DNA of 64,000 bases, taken from contig OZ026838.1 in assembly GCA_964023205.1 (NCBI GenBank), positions 26,253,843 to 26,317,842 of the forward strand, read 5' to 3'. Below the pieces are notes generated by a model that saw only the letters and a list, made by a program, of their open reading frames with translations, searched no databases and was not told where the DNA came from. Positions 12,831 to 25,629 of the stretch are shown piece after piece; the stretch's first letter is position 1, and every line of letters starts with the position of its first letter. The position numbers were made by a program, and so were the translations under genes. The stretch is from Lutraria lutraria (Eukaryota; Mollusca; Bivalvia; Venerida; Mactridae).

Positions 12831-14614
12831 AACAAAATAAGTAAATGGAAATAGTAAGCTATAAAAAGTACATGTAAAATGCAAATGTATGTCATACCAT
12901 GCTAAAGATTTTGAATCAATTATAATTTAAACTACATTTTGTTTGAGAATTTAGCGACATTCCATTGACTTGCAAATGCTATAAAAATGCTTCAAATCTC
13001 ATTTTAATATCGTAATTTTGCGGCACCATGACTATTTTGTATCTCTCAGAGACACCAAGCGTATTCACATCTAAGTTGTTATTTTCTCGAACCTTTTTAA
13101 TTTTAAGATACATGGTATTCAATTTTGTACATGAATTATGTTTAAAGTCGAATAAGTTCACATTTACTTAACCGCATCTATTCATGGTTTACCTCCCCTT
13201 ATAGGGTAGATAGGTAAATGTTTATATTGTATTTCATACCCGGTTAAGTCCACACATACTTGTTTCATAGTTTCGCTACCCAGGTGGGAAAATTGCAAGT
13301 CGTTAGTACAAATCTATTGAAACTTAGCGGGACACAACTTGAAAACTGAAGAATTAAAATTACTCATCGATATCGTATTAAGACAAAACAATTAATCGAA
13401 TTCCAAACCTACAGATAGTACCCTCTTGAAGAATATATTCACTAAAATTACAACTTTTTATCATATTTTCAAGTGGGCCTCTCCGGCCATATCATGATCC
13501 ATCATGAATTACTGCCCCTTTTAATGAGGGCTTCGGTCCGGTCATTTCTAGCTTACGTTACAGTTTATAGTTCGTTTATCTATAAACTTCACACAAATCT
13601 CGCTAAAACCCTCATTAAACGTTTGACATTATTTATTGTTTCATTTTCATTATGTTTACATTTTCCGCTAACATTTTCTTTATTTACAACACTCTTGAAG
13701 CGAAAGGCTCAGAGCTATATAACCAGATATTTACGCTTTCAAATGTGAAGAACCCATATTTAGAGATAGGGGTCTGATTTAGGGCCTCTCCAGCGACCCG
13801 GGCGTTGAAGCACTCCCGGCTTTATGGCTCATTTCTATTATATTAACACTGAAAAAAATAAGCAGATATAAACACTATGCAAATCTCGCTTCATAGGATC
13901 AAATAAAAGAAAAAGTCCGTATTCCTAGGTCACCCTGCAATAAAATAATATTTTCAAGAGAAATAAATATGTCAAGTCACAAATCAGTTTTACTCGTGTG
14001 GATTTACAAAATATTTCTTTAAAATGGAGACAAGAGCTTAAACAACTCAATTCACACCATAAATCAGGATTATTCGTGGAATATGTTCCTCCTATTACAC
14101 CGAGTGAACACAAACGTTTTATACAAATTTATTTCACTCGAAACAAGTATACTTCATATACAAAAAAAAAACTAGAGTATGATTCGATTGAAATATTATA
14201 AACACTTGATGGAGAAAATAGCTCACACAGAATAAATAATAGATGTTATGTTTTAATGATTAAAGTAAATTAATCTTTAGGGTTTCCACTCAATGAGTTT
14301 CTATAGGACGCCATTTTACAAAAAGAATGCTACTGTATGTATTGTAACAAATTTATCTTATTTTTTTGCGTAATGCTGATAATACGCTCAAAAAATGCAC
14401 AGACTATACCTGATTTATTTAACATGGTGATTATCTAGACAAGGTCAAGCAACAATTCTTGTATTCATTTTTACGCGATTGATAATAGCTTGAAAAATTT
14501 ATCCTTGTCTCCGTATTTAATTGAATAAAACTCCGATAATTATGCGTTGACTACTTTCATTTTAGACACAAAAACATTTTAGCTAGGTATACGCATATAT
14601 CCAAGAAATCCATG

Positions 14615-14639
14615 TTTTTTTTGGGGGGGGGGGGGGGGG
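14615..14639 (+). repeat. T8-G17 homopolymer junction
   Basis: Eight T followed directly by seventeen G. Prone to sequencing and assembly error, and able to form G-quadruplex structures. Confidence 0.9.
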
Positions 14640-14763
14640 TATAATAATATGACGATAATTGTCGTTTTGCAACAATAATAAAATCAATGAATCAAACTGC
14701 AGCGGAAATGATAACAAAATAATGAAACATTCGAAAATAAGTTTTTTTGTCTACATGTATTTG

Positions 14764-14811
14764 TTTGTACGTTTGTTTGTTATATCGTGCGTCCGTCTGT
14801 CCGTCCGTCCC
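14764..14811 (+). repeat. Imperfect GTTT/GTCC tetranucleotide tract
   Basis: GTTTGTACGTTTGTTTGTT runs into GTCCGTCTGTCCGTCCGTCC. It resembles the microsatellite near the 3' end of the pearl-like elements elsewhere in the window, but no element body is recognisable around it. Confidence 0.5.
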
Positions 14812-17800
14812 AGCGCCCTACCACTAACCTCCTAGCTGTCCAGTTAATGTAAAAAATCGGTTCATTGTATGTACAAAAAATGGCTTATAATATTTACGTG
14901 TATGCTTAGGATAGTCGTGTGAATGCACTCCGTGGGCGACAGTAGATATGCAATAATTTAAATTGCGTTTCTGCACAAGTTCCACCCAACTTTCAAATCT
15001 CTTTAATCCACTTGTTATTAGTTAAATAAGCAAATGTTTTCATTTATTCGCCACCAGATTTAATGACAAATGGATTATTATATTAACACATGAATAAAAT
15101 AAATTGTGTATGTGTCAAACCGCTTAATGTCAGTATGTCTTATACTATTAGAGTTAACATACTATGTACGTACATATAAATTTCTATTTGATCAGATTAA
15201 AGATTTAGTTATGTAATATTAATATTTATACTGTATTTTTGTATTCAGTGTCAGGACAAGGATATTATGTGATATAATTATTTTTTTATAATTGTAAGCT
15301 TTATTTTGTCTGTGGCAAAAACACACTGACACAATTCGTTGTCTCAAATGTAATGAAATTATGAATAATGAGAATATTTCCGAAAATACAATAACCGTTG
15401 ATAATCACAAAAAAGTGCAAAACAATAATGTTATTGATATTGTAAATACTATCCTCGTGTTACAAAATTGACAGCATCATTGAATTTTATGATAATAAAA
15501 TAATCATTATAATGATTTTAATCACTAAGTATCATAAAAAATAACATAATCATGACAAACAAAAAATAAAATTATAAATTTCTATCATAAATACATGTAT
15601 AATCGTATGAAAAAATAAAAATGCGATTCTCCCGATTTCAAAATTCCATGAAACGTATAACACGGTATTGGCATTAATTTTGACAGTTCACTAACTCTTT
15701 TGAGCCCTTTCTACTTAGATCGGTCTTTTTTATTTTCTAAACTGAGCCCCTTCCCTACACTGTAGTCACCACTGGAGGCGTTACGGTAAGCGAAGCATGC
15801 AAACAGGGTCCAATACACCGTGAATTAATTGAATCATGGTCTATTCCCACTTAGTTAACAAATAGCTAATTCAATTGTCATCTCATTCGGAGTCCCTCTG
15901 TTTTCTTCACAGATCTCCACAAAACTAATTGTTTTTCAATTCAGCTGAACGTTTGTCCACAGGCATACAATAAATAAAGTTACTTCAAAACATTGGCTCC
16001 GAAAATGAGAAAATGTTATTTGTCTAGATCAAACTATTAGAATATTAGGTTTTCATTGCGTCGAGTCCTGTTCAAGTTCTCATTTACGTCGAAGGCTGGT
16101 TTAATTGACGACATCTTGTACCAGAATGCGGTTCCACTCGCCAAAGGGCAGCATATGACATCATTTAAGTAGCTGATTTAAATAAAAGTAATTATTGGTG
16201 TTGATTTTAAGTGGGAAGTTGGATTCAAGTAGCGGTGTAATTTTAGAATGGCAGGAAACATGTGCTGTTTTAACGGGGTGGGAATCCATCTCGGGTATTA
16301 ATACAAGATTTACAAAAAAATATTTATAAACACACTCGTATTCTGAATAGTAATCCAACACGGTTATATCTAAGGTAAAAAGATAAGAAAATATAAAAAA
16401 AAAATAGTATAGAAAGTGTTACAGTATAGAAAGTGTTACAAATGGAGTTGTATCCCGCCTTCTCGTTTACGAGGGTCTTTGATAGAATGACTGTCAGGAT
16501 ATATATAACCCAATTTATTCAGAATTGTATAAAAAGTAAACTAAGGTGAATTCGACCTGACCGAAATGAAATGTACATAAAACTTAATTATGTGTCCAAT
16601 GATGGCAACCCAAACCCGATTGTCCGCCTTTCTGAAGCAGAATTAACTATAGTCATTGAAGCATCAGAATGCCATTTTCTGCTTACAATACTATATAATT
16701 ACGTTTGGAGTATGGCACCTTTCTGATCAGGACAGTAGTGACTTACATCTCTTGCCGATACAATAAGTCTCAAATAATCACAATGGTGTACACACAACAC
16801 GTGATATTACACCGACAGATTGCCTCTTTATAGTTTGAGGTTGCGGGTTTGTGACATGTACGGGGGTTTAACATGTATGGTTATAGCTAGATAGTTGTCA
16901 GTAGCAAGTGAGGAAATAGGTATATACTAACTGAAAAAAAACGCGTAAAACGTAAATAACCACGTGGCGGCCATACACTCCAATATAAACCCTTCCCCAC
17001 GCATGTGATTACACTTTAGACACCGGGAATGTACTGTAGCTGCTTCAGTTTCGGTAACGACAAATATTTGTGTCAGAACACGAAGAACTTTTAAATCGTG
17101 AATTAGGTAACATAATAATAGAATAAATCTCCTTCCGTCAATGGGTATTAACACAATTAACGATGTGTTTGTTCTATTAAAAATGTATAGTTTTCTGTTA
17201 CATTCTATTTCCGTACTCATGTTTTTTTAATGTTTGAATTATTTGCAATAATGTAAGTATTGTTTCAATTCAAATTGTCATAATGAAAATTTGCTACAGT
17301 GTTCCAACAATAATCAGAAGTACACAATTCTCAAACATAGTGACTGTTTTCTATTCGAAAGAAGCGACAGACGATATTTAACCGGCATTGATCAGTAACT
17401 TTGCACCGAGTTGCTTCTAGATTATCTAAACAAAACACAAAACCCTCCAAATGGTCTACAATTACGCAAACAGCTACACAAATAAACGCTATACTCAGAG
17501 TATTTCTAATTTATGAAATACTTTTTATAAAAATTGATATTTTGAGTCTGTTGAATTGAAGTGTTTTAAATCATAAACACAATTCTCTTTGAAATACTCG
17601 ACAATCAATGGATTAGCATTGTTGCTTTCAAAATAGGGTTTTTCTAGCCGTATAAAAGTCGCTTGTATAAACTTCAGTACCCCCAGCTTCATAAGAGATT
17701 AACGATATTTAGAGAGATCCTTCACGCCCAAATTATTCTTATGTAGTTTTTTATTATATAAATCACAAAACACTTAATAATAATTTCATTTACAAATACT

Positions 17801-18084
17801 GCTATCAAGTACGGATAATTATAGAAAAATATCAAACTACACTCATTTTACATTTAACTGGGTTCTATGGGTGCAAAAATTTATACTTTTATGATAGTGA
17901 TATTTACACAAACGAAAGGAACTTTAAAGGAACCTAAATCAAGATACATTCTATGAGTCATTTTGTATGGCACTGTAATAAATATGGTGTAGTAAATATA
18001 GAAATATAAATAGTTAGTATGAAAAGAATGAGTTTCTTTTTTTATTTGGTTTCAGAGCGGGTGTTAAAAAGAGAGTTTATAGAG

Positions 18085-18448
18085 GTGTATAGTGAGACTG
18101 TGTTTAGAGAGGCTGTGTTTAGAGAGGCTGTGTTTAGATAGGCTGTGTTTTGAGAGACTGTGTTTAGAGCGGCTGTGTTTAGATAGGCTATGTTTTGAGA
18201 GACTGTGTTTAGAGCGGCTGTGTTTAGATAGGCTATGTTTTGAGAGACTGTGTTTAGAGCGGCTGTGTTCGAAAAAGGTGTTATAAAGATTGTGTTAGAG
18301 AGGAAGAGTGTGTTTAGAGAGGCTATGTTTAAAGAATGTGTTGATAATGGCTGTTTTAGAGAGTGATTGTGTGTTTAGAGAGGCATTGTTCTATTACATA
18401 CAGTGTGTTTAGAGAGCCTGTGTTTAGAGAGCCTGTGTTTTAGTGAGG
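18085..18448 (+). repeat. 15-bp minisatellite with 45-bp higher-order period
   Basis: Units close to AGGCTGTGTTTAGAG are tandem from about 18085 to 18270, then scattered degenerate units continue to about 18448. Three variant 15-mers (ending TTTGAGAG, TTTAGAGC, TTTAGATA) repeat in fixed order as a 45-bp block. Because 15 is divisible by three, one frame stays open for 64 codons (RLCLE/RLCLD/RLCFE units); I regard that frame as a by-product. Confidence 0.85.
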
Positions 18449-21400
18449 ATGTATTTGAGCGAGTAGGAAACACTTTGTACGGTAAGCGAGGAGATTGTTC
18501 ACTGGATGTTCACTAGATGCAGATGGTAGATGGTAGTGGTGAAGTGGCGCTTAGACCTGTAAGTTACGATAAGGCGATGACTGCCGGGCTAGATGCCGTT
18601 ATGATGCGTGGCTTCTAAACGTTAAACTGTCCAACCACATGGCCAACTTTCCGGCTCCCTTACTTTTTATATAGGGCCATATTGTATTTACTGTATCAAC
18701 TTCACTGCACTGTTTGCAAATAACAAAACTGGATTACCGTCATTACTGGTGTCGGCACAAAATATTTTCACTGTGAGAGTCGAAAAGGACATAATCATTA
18801 AAGCAGGTGGCTTTCTGTCCAATCTAACGAGCGAACTCTTCTGTCCAGTGAGGCGAAAAATGGCAGAGTCCTCTTGATCACGTCATTCTCAATGGAAGTT
18901 TTTCAGACGGTATTAGCAGACGATACTTCAAAGTCAAAGTGGCACGTACCTTATGGGCAAGCTTGTAACGTTTCTGACAAGTGAAAGTTATCAGACGGAG
19001 TGTAAAATTGTAAATTACACGGTTGTCATGGAGCAATTCTTTTCTCTTTTTGAACATACGAAAGACCAGTTGAAACGGACATCTTCAAGATACCGCCAAT
19101 CATACACGATCGTCAAATAACTAGAAAAATCTGTGATGACATAAATGTTGAAATCAATTAAGCATTAATGAGTTGTATCCAATGTTTTAAAATTTATATA
19201 TATTTTAGACCTATGGTACTAATATGGTTCGAAGTACTCGTGCAATAGTAAAAAGTGTACGTAAAGCAAGCCATGAACTCGTGCACTAATATTGTTTTTA
19301 CGTTTAATACGATGAATCATTTCTTTATTTTCTTCCAAATATTGACTATGAGTAGTACCGCGCGAACAAACGCAGGCGTCGCTCTTGTAACTGCCAGGAA
19401 TATTAATATTCAGTATTTATGACACTTTTTATAGCAATGGCCATTTGTTTACATTAGTCCATTATCATGAGTCAAGACGAATGATCGAGAAACACTTCGC
19501 GCCTTTTAATGTAAATCTTTATTTGAATGCATGTTTTCCCGCCGTTGAAATTGATAAGCAGACGTCAATAAAAGAACGCTCAAATATTGGCGTTTATTTG
19601 CCACACTCGTATGACAATTTTATTTTATTTGAAATGGGAAATTTATGAATTTGTCTACAGATAACTGGAAAGGAAATGTTTATTTTGAGGCTATCCCTAT
19701 CATTTTCAAAAGTTACTATTTTCATAATAGCTTTAAAAGCTGTCCAAAAATACCACAGAAACGCGGTAATATAATTCAACAATGCGGACTTTTATTTACA
19801 CAAAACATCATTAGTTTCTCGCAAAATATACTTTTAGTCTATGAACTGTTTCATGTTACGTTTTTTATAAGCCATTTGTTGACTTTTGGAATCATTTAAT
19901 TCCTTCAAAGACCCATTCTTCGTAAAGAGAATTTTGTCGTAAAATTTAAAAGTATCTTAATCCAGAATTTATGTAGGATGTGGCAGTGAAACGCCTATAC
20001 TAGCGTTTATATGCGAAAGTGATTTCTTTTCAAAACAAAAACTGTCAGTAATAAAGAATCAGTTTACGCTTGTTAAACAAACACACGGTCATACATCAAA
20101 TATAAGATTGGATTTAATTCCTCGTTAACAGCCTAAAGTAGAAATAAAATACGTAACGAACATAATGCATAAAAATAATTGTAGACTATATAAACATGAT
20201 TTTATTTCACTTCTCTCATGTTAGAGAGAGCTTGAATAATAAATCACATTAAAATTGATTGTTATTTGAACTTATTTCTATCCATTGTGGTGCAAATGTA
20301 TTTCTTGAAGAAAAAGAGATTGAAAACTCGACGAGGCGGTATTGTCATATTGTCAGACTTGTAAATAAAAACATAGTGGGCAATCAGAAACAAAACTCCA
20401 ATTAACAGAAAAATATTTTATTTTCATGTAAAATAAGGCCTAACCATTATTTATAACCTGACATACTCGTATACTACTGACAATTTGATTAGCATCACTC
20501 GCTCAATGTTTAAATAGTCCGTACATACAAATATATAATATACAAGTATGTTTCAATGGACATCATTTGTTTAATTTAATGCACTGATATAATGATGCTT
20601 GAATGACCAATTTTAATCAAATTTAACCAACAGCAATATTAAAATTATGAAGCAATCACTACAAGCAATATAGCGAAGAATCCTCATCAAATTTTAGTAG
20701 TGTATAAAATTATATACAAATTTAATCATATTTCAAATGTCACGAGCCGTCTGCTAATCACGCAAACGTAATTAATTAAAACCAACGTAATTGTTTTAAA
20801 AGACATTAGCACAGAATGGATGCATACTTGTATTCCAGTGAGGTATCGGTCTGCCACATTCCTGATTCACAAGATGGTTAAAGATGGTAATTAAAATGTA
20901 GCCCTAAAATTTATGCCACAGATGTCAATTTAACAGTTGAATAAAGGTTCTTTTGAATTAATGGAAACTTAAATGAAATCGCACGAGACGAAAATGTATC
21001 ATTTTTTTTGTAATTAATTCTCCTAAATAACATAAAAAATATTTCAGTTAGTAAATATTTCTATTATATGATGTATGAATGGTCCATTTAGATAGTATAT
21101 TTGCGCACTACGGATCTTTATCAAAGAAAATTTAATGTATAAACTTTACCATGTTCTTATTAGTCACTTTTTGAAATAGTATGGTATGTTGTTTTGAGTT
21201 GTGTAATGTGGTTATTTGTGGTTTAAATGAATTGATACTAGTAACTTTAAAGTTGAATGTATATATCATTGATATTAAACGTTTGATGAATAATTAGCCA
21301 TATTCCATTATGCCTTTAAATTCCTCAACAAAACCGCGAAGTGTTAGTTCCCCTGAACTAATCTGTAATCTGGTTATATTACAAAAATGTTATTGTCAAC

Positions 21401-22355
21401 CTATTTTTTCTTTGAAGTTTGTTAAAAACTTGTTCAAATTAGCTTTGTTATTTTGTTCCGTAAATTAAGCCCCTTTGCACATTATGATATCCAACGTAGA
21501 CAAAAGAATGCATGGCAAAGATCTGCATATTATCCTTTTATATTACACATAAAGCCATGCAGCTTCATCGGCAAATATCAAAAGGTTCTGCCACACGATA
21601 ACCTGCCCCTCTTTTAAAAATAATCCCCTTGTATTTACAAAACTATCAATTACTAAATATTTTGTTTCGACACCAATCTTGTCGCTTATTTTGTCTCTTG
21701 CTGCCCAATTTGTCACTTATCGCTTCTTTAACGCCATTATAATCTTCTTCAAACGAAAACGTCAGTATTTTAAGCGGATGAAGATGTTAAAATCTCGTTA
21801 AAGATGGTTAATACAAGTAGTATTTGTCACTCTGTTGGATCTATAAACAGCGGTTGTTGTCAGGATTATTATTATTATTGTGCAATAATCACGTTCAACG
21901 TTGCTTAAAACTATCACAGTAGGCCTTATAACAAAATAATATTGTACTTAAAAGAGATACTCGTTCGTGCGACCGTTCAAATCAGAGGTAGTGAGTTCAG
22001 ATGATTATACATTATTAAATGCTTCAGTAAAAGGTTCTGAAATTTGCGAAGCTGACTCGGGCCAGAATTAGTGTAGACTAAAGCATAGGGGTGACACATC
22101 GTGTGCCATTGATAGTGTCTTACCAAATCCACAATAATCAATTTATTTATAATTAACTGGAAACATCTAATGTTTGTTAATTACTGAAAGTATGTACTAA
22201 TGTACAGCAAATAAAGTAAAATATTGACAGTCCTACAAGTCAAGTTATACAAGCTGGAAATGTCATTGATAGGAAAGTGTAACTTGAGAAAACCCTGTAC
22301 ATGTATCTACATATCAAATCAGAAGCAGATTGACTCCCTCAAAATTAAACAAGTA

Positions 22356-22460
22356 CAGTGCAACCTCTCCAGACTGACCCTTTCTTGAGCAACAACCTCC
22401 CTTCAGCAACAGCATAATTTTGCTACTTATAAAGCGTGTTGTTTTGGAGAGGTTGCTCTG
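22356..22460. mobile_element. MITE family B, copy 1, TA duplication
   Basis: 105 bp. Ends CAGTGCAACCTCTCCA and, inverted, CAGAGCAACCTCTCCA, flanked by TA (22354-22355, 22461-22462). The interior holds TTGAGCAACAACCTCC and GCATAATTTTGCTAC, shared with the 51.1 and 58.8 kb copies. Confidence 0.75.
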
Positions 22461-24436
22461 TAAAGACAAACAGAAATGTAATGCTCTATTTTTCTAATAA
22501 GATACAATTCTAAAGATAAATTCCAGATACTGCCTTAAGCCAAACAGTGTCGACGTAGCAATCACCTTTCCATTACGAAAGAAACCAAATAAGAACTTGA
22601 AGTTTTCTCCGAATTCGTACAAGCATCGCTTCCAGCCTAGTTGATCCTCTTTGTTTTGGCGCCTTGTAAACTTCCTTAAACTAATGTTTTTGACCAAGCT
22701 TCATTTACGTGATGGACACATAGACAGCCAGTGGCGAATTTTTCTACGGATTCACTAAAGAGATGAGTTCGTTCGCTTGCTTGTAAATTAGGAAAACAAT
22801 TTTCCTGACAAGGCAATACAAACATCTATTTTTTATGATTATGCTGGGCTTAAAAAGCTGACATGACAGAGAGTCCTAAACTAGTCGTCTCGTGTGACGT
22901 TTAAGTTTAAGAGAAGTTCAAATCATGATAAACCTACGCTTCGGAGCTCATTTTTGCTGGCAAAATATCCCGGAACGTACAATGAATGTTTAAAAATGCA
23001 TTTTCTTCAAGAGGCAAAGAATTGAAATATTTATTTGTACTATGATCTCATTTTATGAGCTAGTGTACGTGCGTCATAAGTATGCGGGTTTATATCTTGA
23101 CAAATACACTTCATTGTTATCATTAATTTTGTGTGAAATACATACAAAAACACAGTGAAATCGTTACCGATTCTTTTTTTTTCTTACGTGAAAATCTCGA
23201 ATTCAGCACTCCTTTAAAATGCTAATTTTGTCAATTCAACTTCATTTGTTTCTCATCTTACTTTATTACTACATTATTATCCGGTGTTTTCTTTTGAAGT
23301 TTGACACCATGTGAACTTCGATCGTTTTCAAAATCTATATCAAAACTTCGATGTTACAATTTTGCATGATTTAGTGCGGTCTTTGAAATTCCCGTTGGGC
23401 CGATAAGAGCCTAAACAACTCAAAGGTTATCTTCTAACGTACGCTAAAATAACATTTACATATCGTCGCGATTTTGTTCAAAGCCAGGCATCAAAGGGGT
23501 CGGGAGCCAATATATTACGTGCAGTATAGCTCAAGTACCAAAAGGCTCCCATGTACTTACGGGCTACCGCGGAGTCAAGGCAAACATAGAGAGTCTTTTG
23601 AAGTAAATAATTTTGATTTTTTTAGCTTGATATATTTGAAAACTTTCGTGATTTTGGTGTGTTTTTGGGATAGTACTGGAATGAGATAGCTACGGTACAG
23701 TATGTAGAGTTTCTGCACAACCCGAATGACTCCATTAAGTAGTATTTGCAGATAAAATAAACGTGGCATTCCAGTAAATGTTGCTCAAATGTTGTGGAAA
23801 AAGTAATATTTGACCGAAAAGCGAACAATGGACAAATGTTTATTTGTTGGGTAATAATGATTTCTAGACCCACTGCGGGATTATGCTTAGCTCCCTATTT
23901 CTTGATAAATTTGAAGTTAGTAGTCAGAAAGTGGTACATACATTTCACATTGCAATACATGTACCATATCGCGCTACATCAATGGCGTGCGAGAAATACA
24001 CTTTTCTTCTTTTTGTGTCTTAATACTCTTGACTCAGACTTAATGTTCATGCAAACATAGACATAGAAATAAAATATTGTACCCGAAATCTCTTAGAAAT
24101 GTCTTCTTCGCAAGAATCGCAATATGGTAACGGCTTGTTTGCGATAACATGTTGTATACATAATTTAATTACAAAATGTAATTGAATTAATCAATGAAAT
24201 TTGCAGTATAATTTAGAAGGATTGTTAAAAAATCGAAAGATTCAAAATGCGTCATCTGAATCACTGAAACAATGAGGAGGTGTTGATTGTCTCGAAGACA
24301 TTCACACTGGAAACAAGAATATCTACCAGCGACGGAAGAAGATATCAGATCAGATGAATCAACGAAGAGACCTACGTTATATCATTTCTATACTAATATT
24401 CCTATATTAGAAACGGTGAAAGCTCATCTGGAAGAA

Positions 24437-24670
24437 GAGCCGCGGTCGTGATCCAGGGGGGTTGTGTGCTGCATTTGTAACCCGGCGATCTTGATTTGAT
24501 TCCCGGTCGCGGCATGTCATACCCTTTAATGTGGAGAAGTTGCTGGTTCCTAGTGGAAGGGTAAGTTAGTACTGGTTAGCAAACCGTACAGGAAAAAAAT
24601 GTTAGGTGAATCGCTCGCCGTATATGACTGAAAAATGTTGAAAAAAATGGCGGTAAACCCAAATAAATAA
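24437..24670 (+). mobile_element. tRNA-derived SINE, family 2 (copy 2)
   Basis: Same order as the 8.2-kb copy: tRNA-like head with box B TTTGATTCCCGG, GTCATACCCTTTAATG, TTGCTGGTTCCTAGTG, and tail ATGGCGGTAAACCCAAATAA with A-rich end. No clear target duplication. Confidence 0.8.
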
Positions 24671-25581
24671 AATCAACTAGAAAAGGGTATTGTAAATATA
24701 TGTGTATTTAAAACATCAAGAATAATGACGAATATATGACTCAAAGGAACCAAGGTATCGTTTATATAACACCTTGAATTCAAAGGTACGGATTGTAGAC
24801 TGTGATACCCGGATAACAGCGTCATCAATACTAGATTAATTCCTGGATTAAATGTTGCTTTGAACATCACATACTTCTGTCGAGGCGTTCAAGATTGTGT
24901 AGTTTTACTTGATTTACGCATTACAGACAATCTAAACGATTTATTTCTTTTTTGTATCTTTGATATATTTCCCAATGTATTTCAGTCATGTAAGAATGCT
25001 GTTCGTAAGATTTTTCTGCATTCTCATGATTGTGTTTTGTCCGGTATAACATCAACTTTGATGACAATGCATATATACTGCATGCATATTGTTCTACTTA
25101 TCAAATCAGTGTTACAATTTATTTAAAAAAAATGTTCATGTTCGATAAGATCATCACATAAAAGAATTCGATTAACTTGAAAACATTACGACTTTTTTCT
25201 GTGAATTTAACAAGTTTCAGTTAATTAAATACATGAAAGACTATTAGATATCAAAGTTCAAAGGTAGTGTGATGATATATGGGCTTTTCCGGCACTCTTA
25301 CAGTCACAGTAGACCACAACAACATTTACACAAACCGAGTCTTTGATGTTTTAGACCAAACCCTGACAACCATGGGAAAATCATTACATTGGTGGGACAC
25401 ATCAACTTATTGTTTTAAGTTCATTTAAAACATTTACAAGAAAGTTCGGCTTAATTGCAAGGCATTCATTTATGAAAGAAATCAAATAGACGGATAGACA
25501 TTTAGAATTTAGTGACCGCCCATTCTTACTGTCGCGTGTTAAGTATGTATACATTTACATAATTTATCAGATAAATGACGA

Positions 25582-25629
25582 CAAGGACTTATATACGTCC
25601 ATAAGTCCTTGTATGTATATACGTCCTTG
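25582..25629. repeat. 48-bp palindromic cluster of CAAGGAC(T/G)TATA
   Basis: CAAGGACTTATATACGTCC, its partial inverse ATAAGTCCTTG, then TATGTATATACGTCCTTG. The repeated core CAAGGACTTATA equals the terminal repeat of the elements at 62-64 kb, so this may be a minimal or collapsed relative. Confidence 0.5.

Larger units (their letters stand above)
9471..18084. other. No recognisable gene
   Basis: AT-rich, with the CpG-richer patch at 12.54-12.83 kb, the T8G17 run and the GTTT/GTCC tract as the only structured parts. Frames at 11.2-11.6 kb are open on both strands and look like chance. Confidence 0.55.

Noticed and set aside
18092..18286. Pentapeptide-repeat protein in the minisatellite
   Set aside because: The unit length is a multiple of three, so an open frame is expected without selection; no start context, signal or splice sites support a gene.
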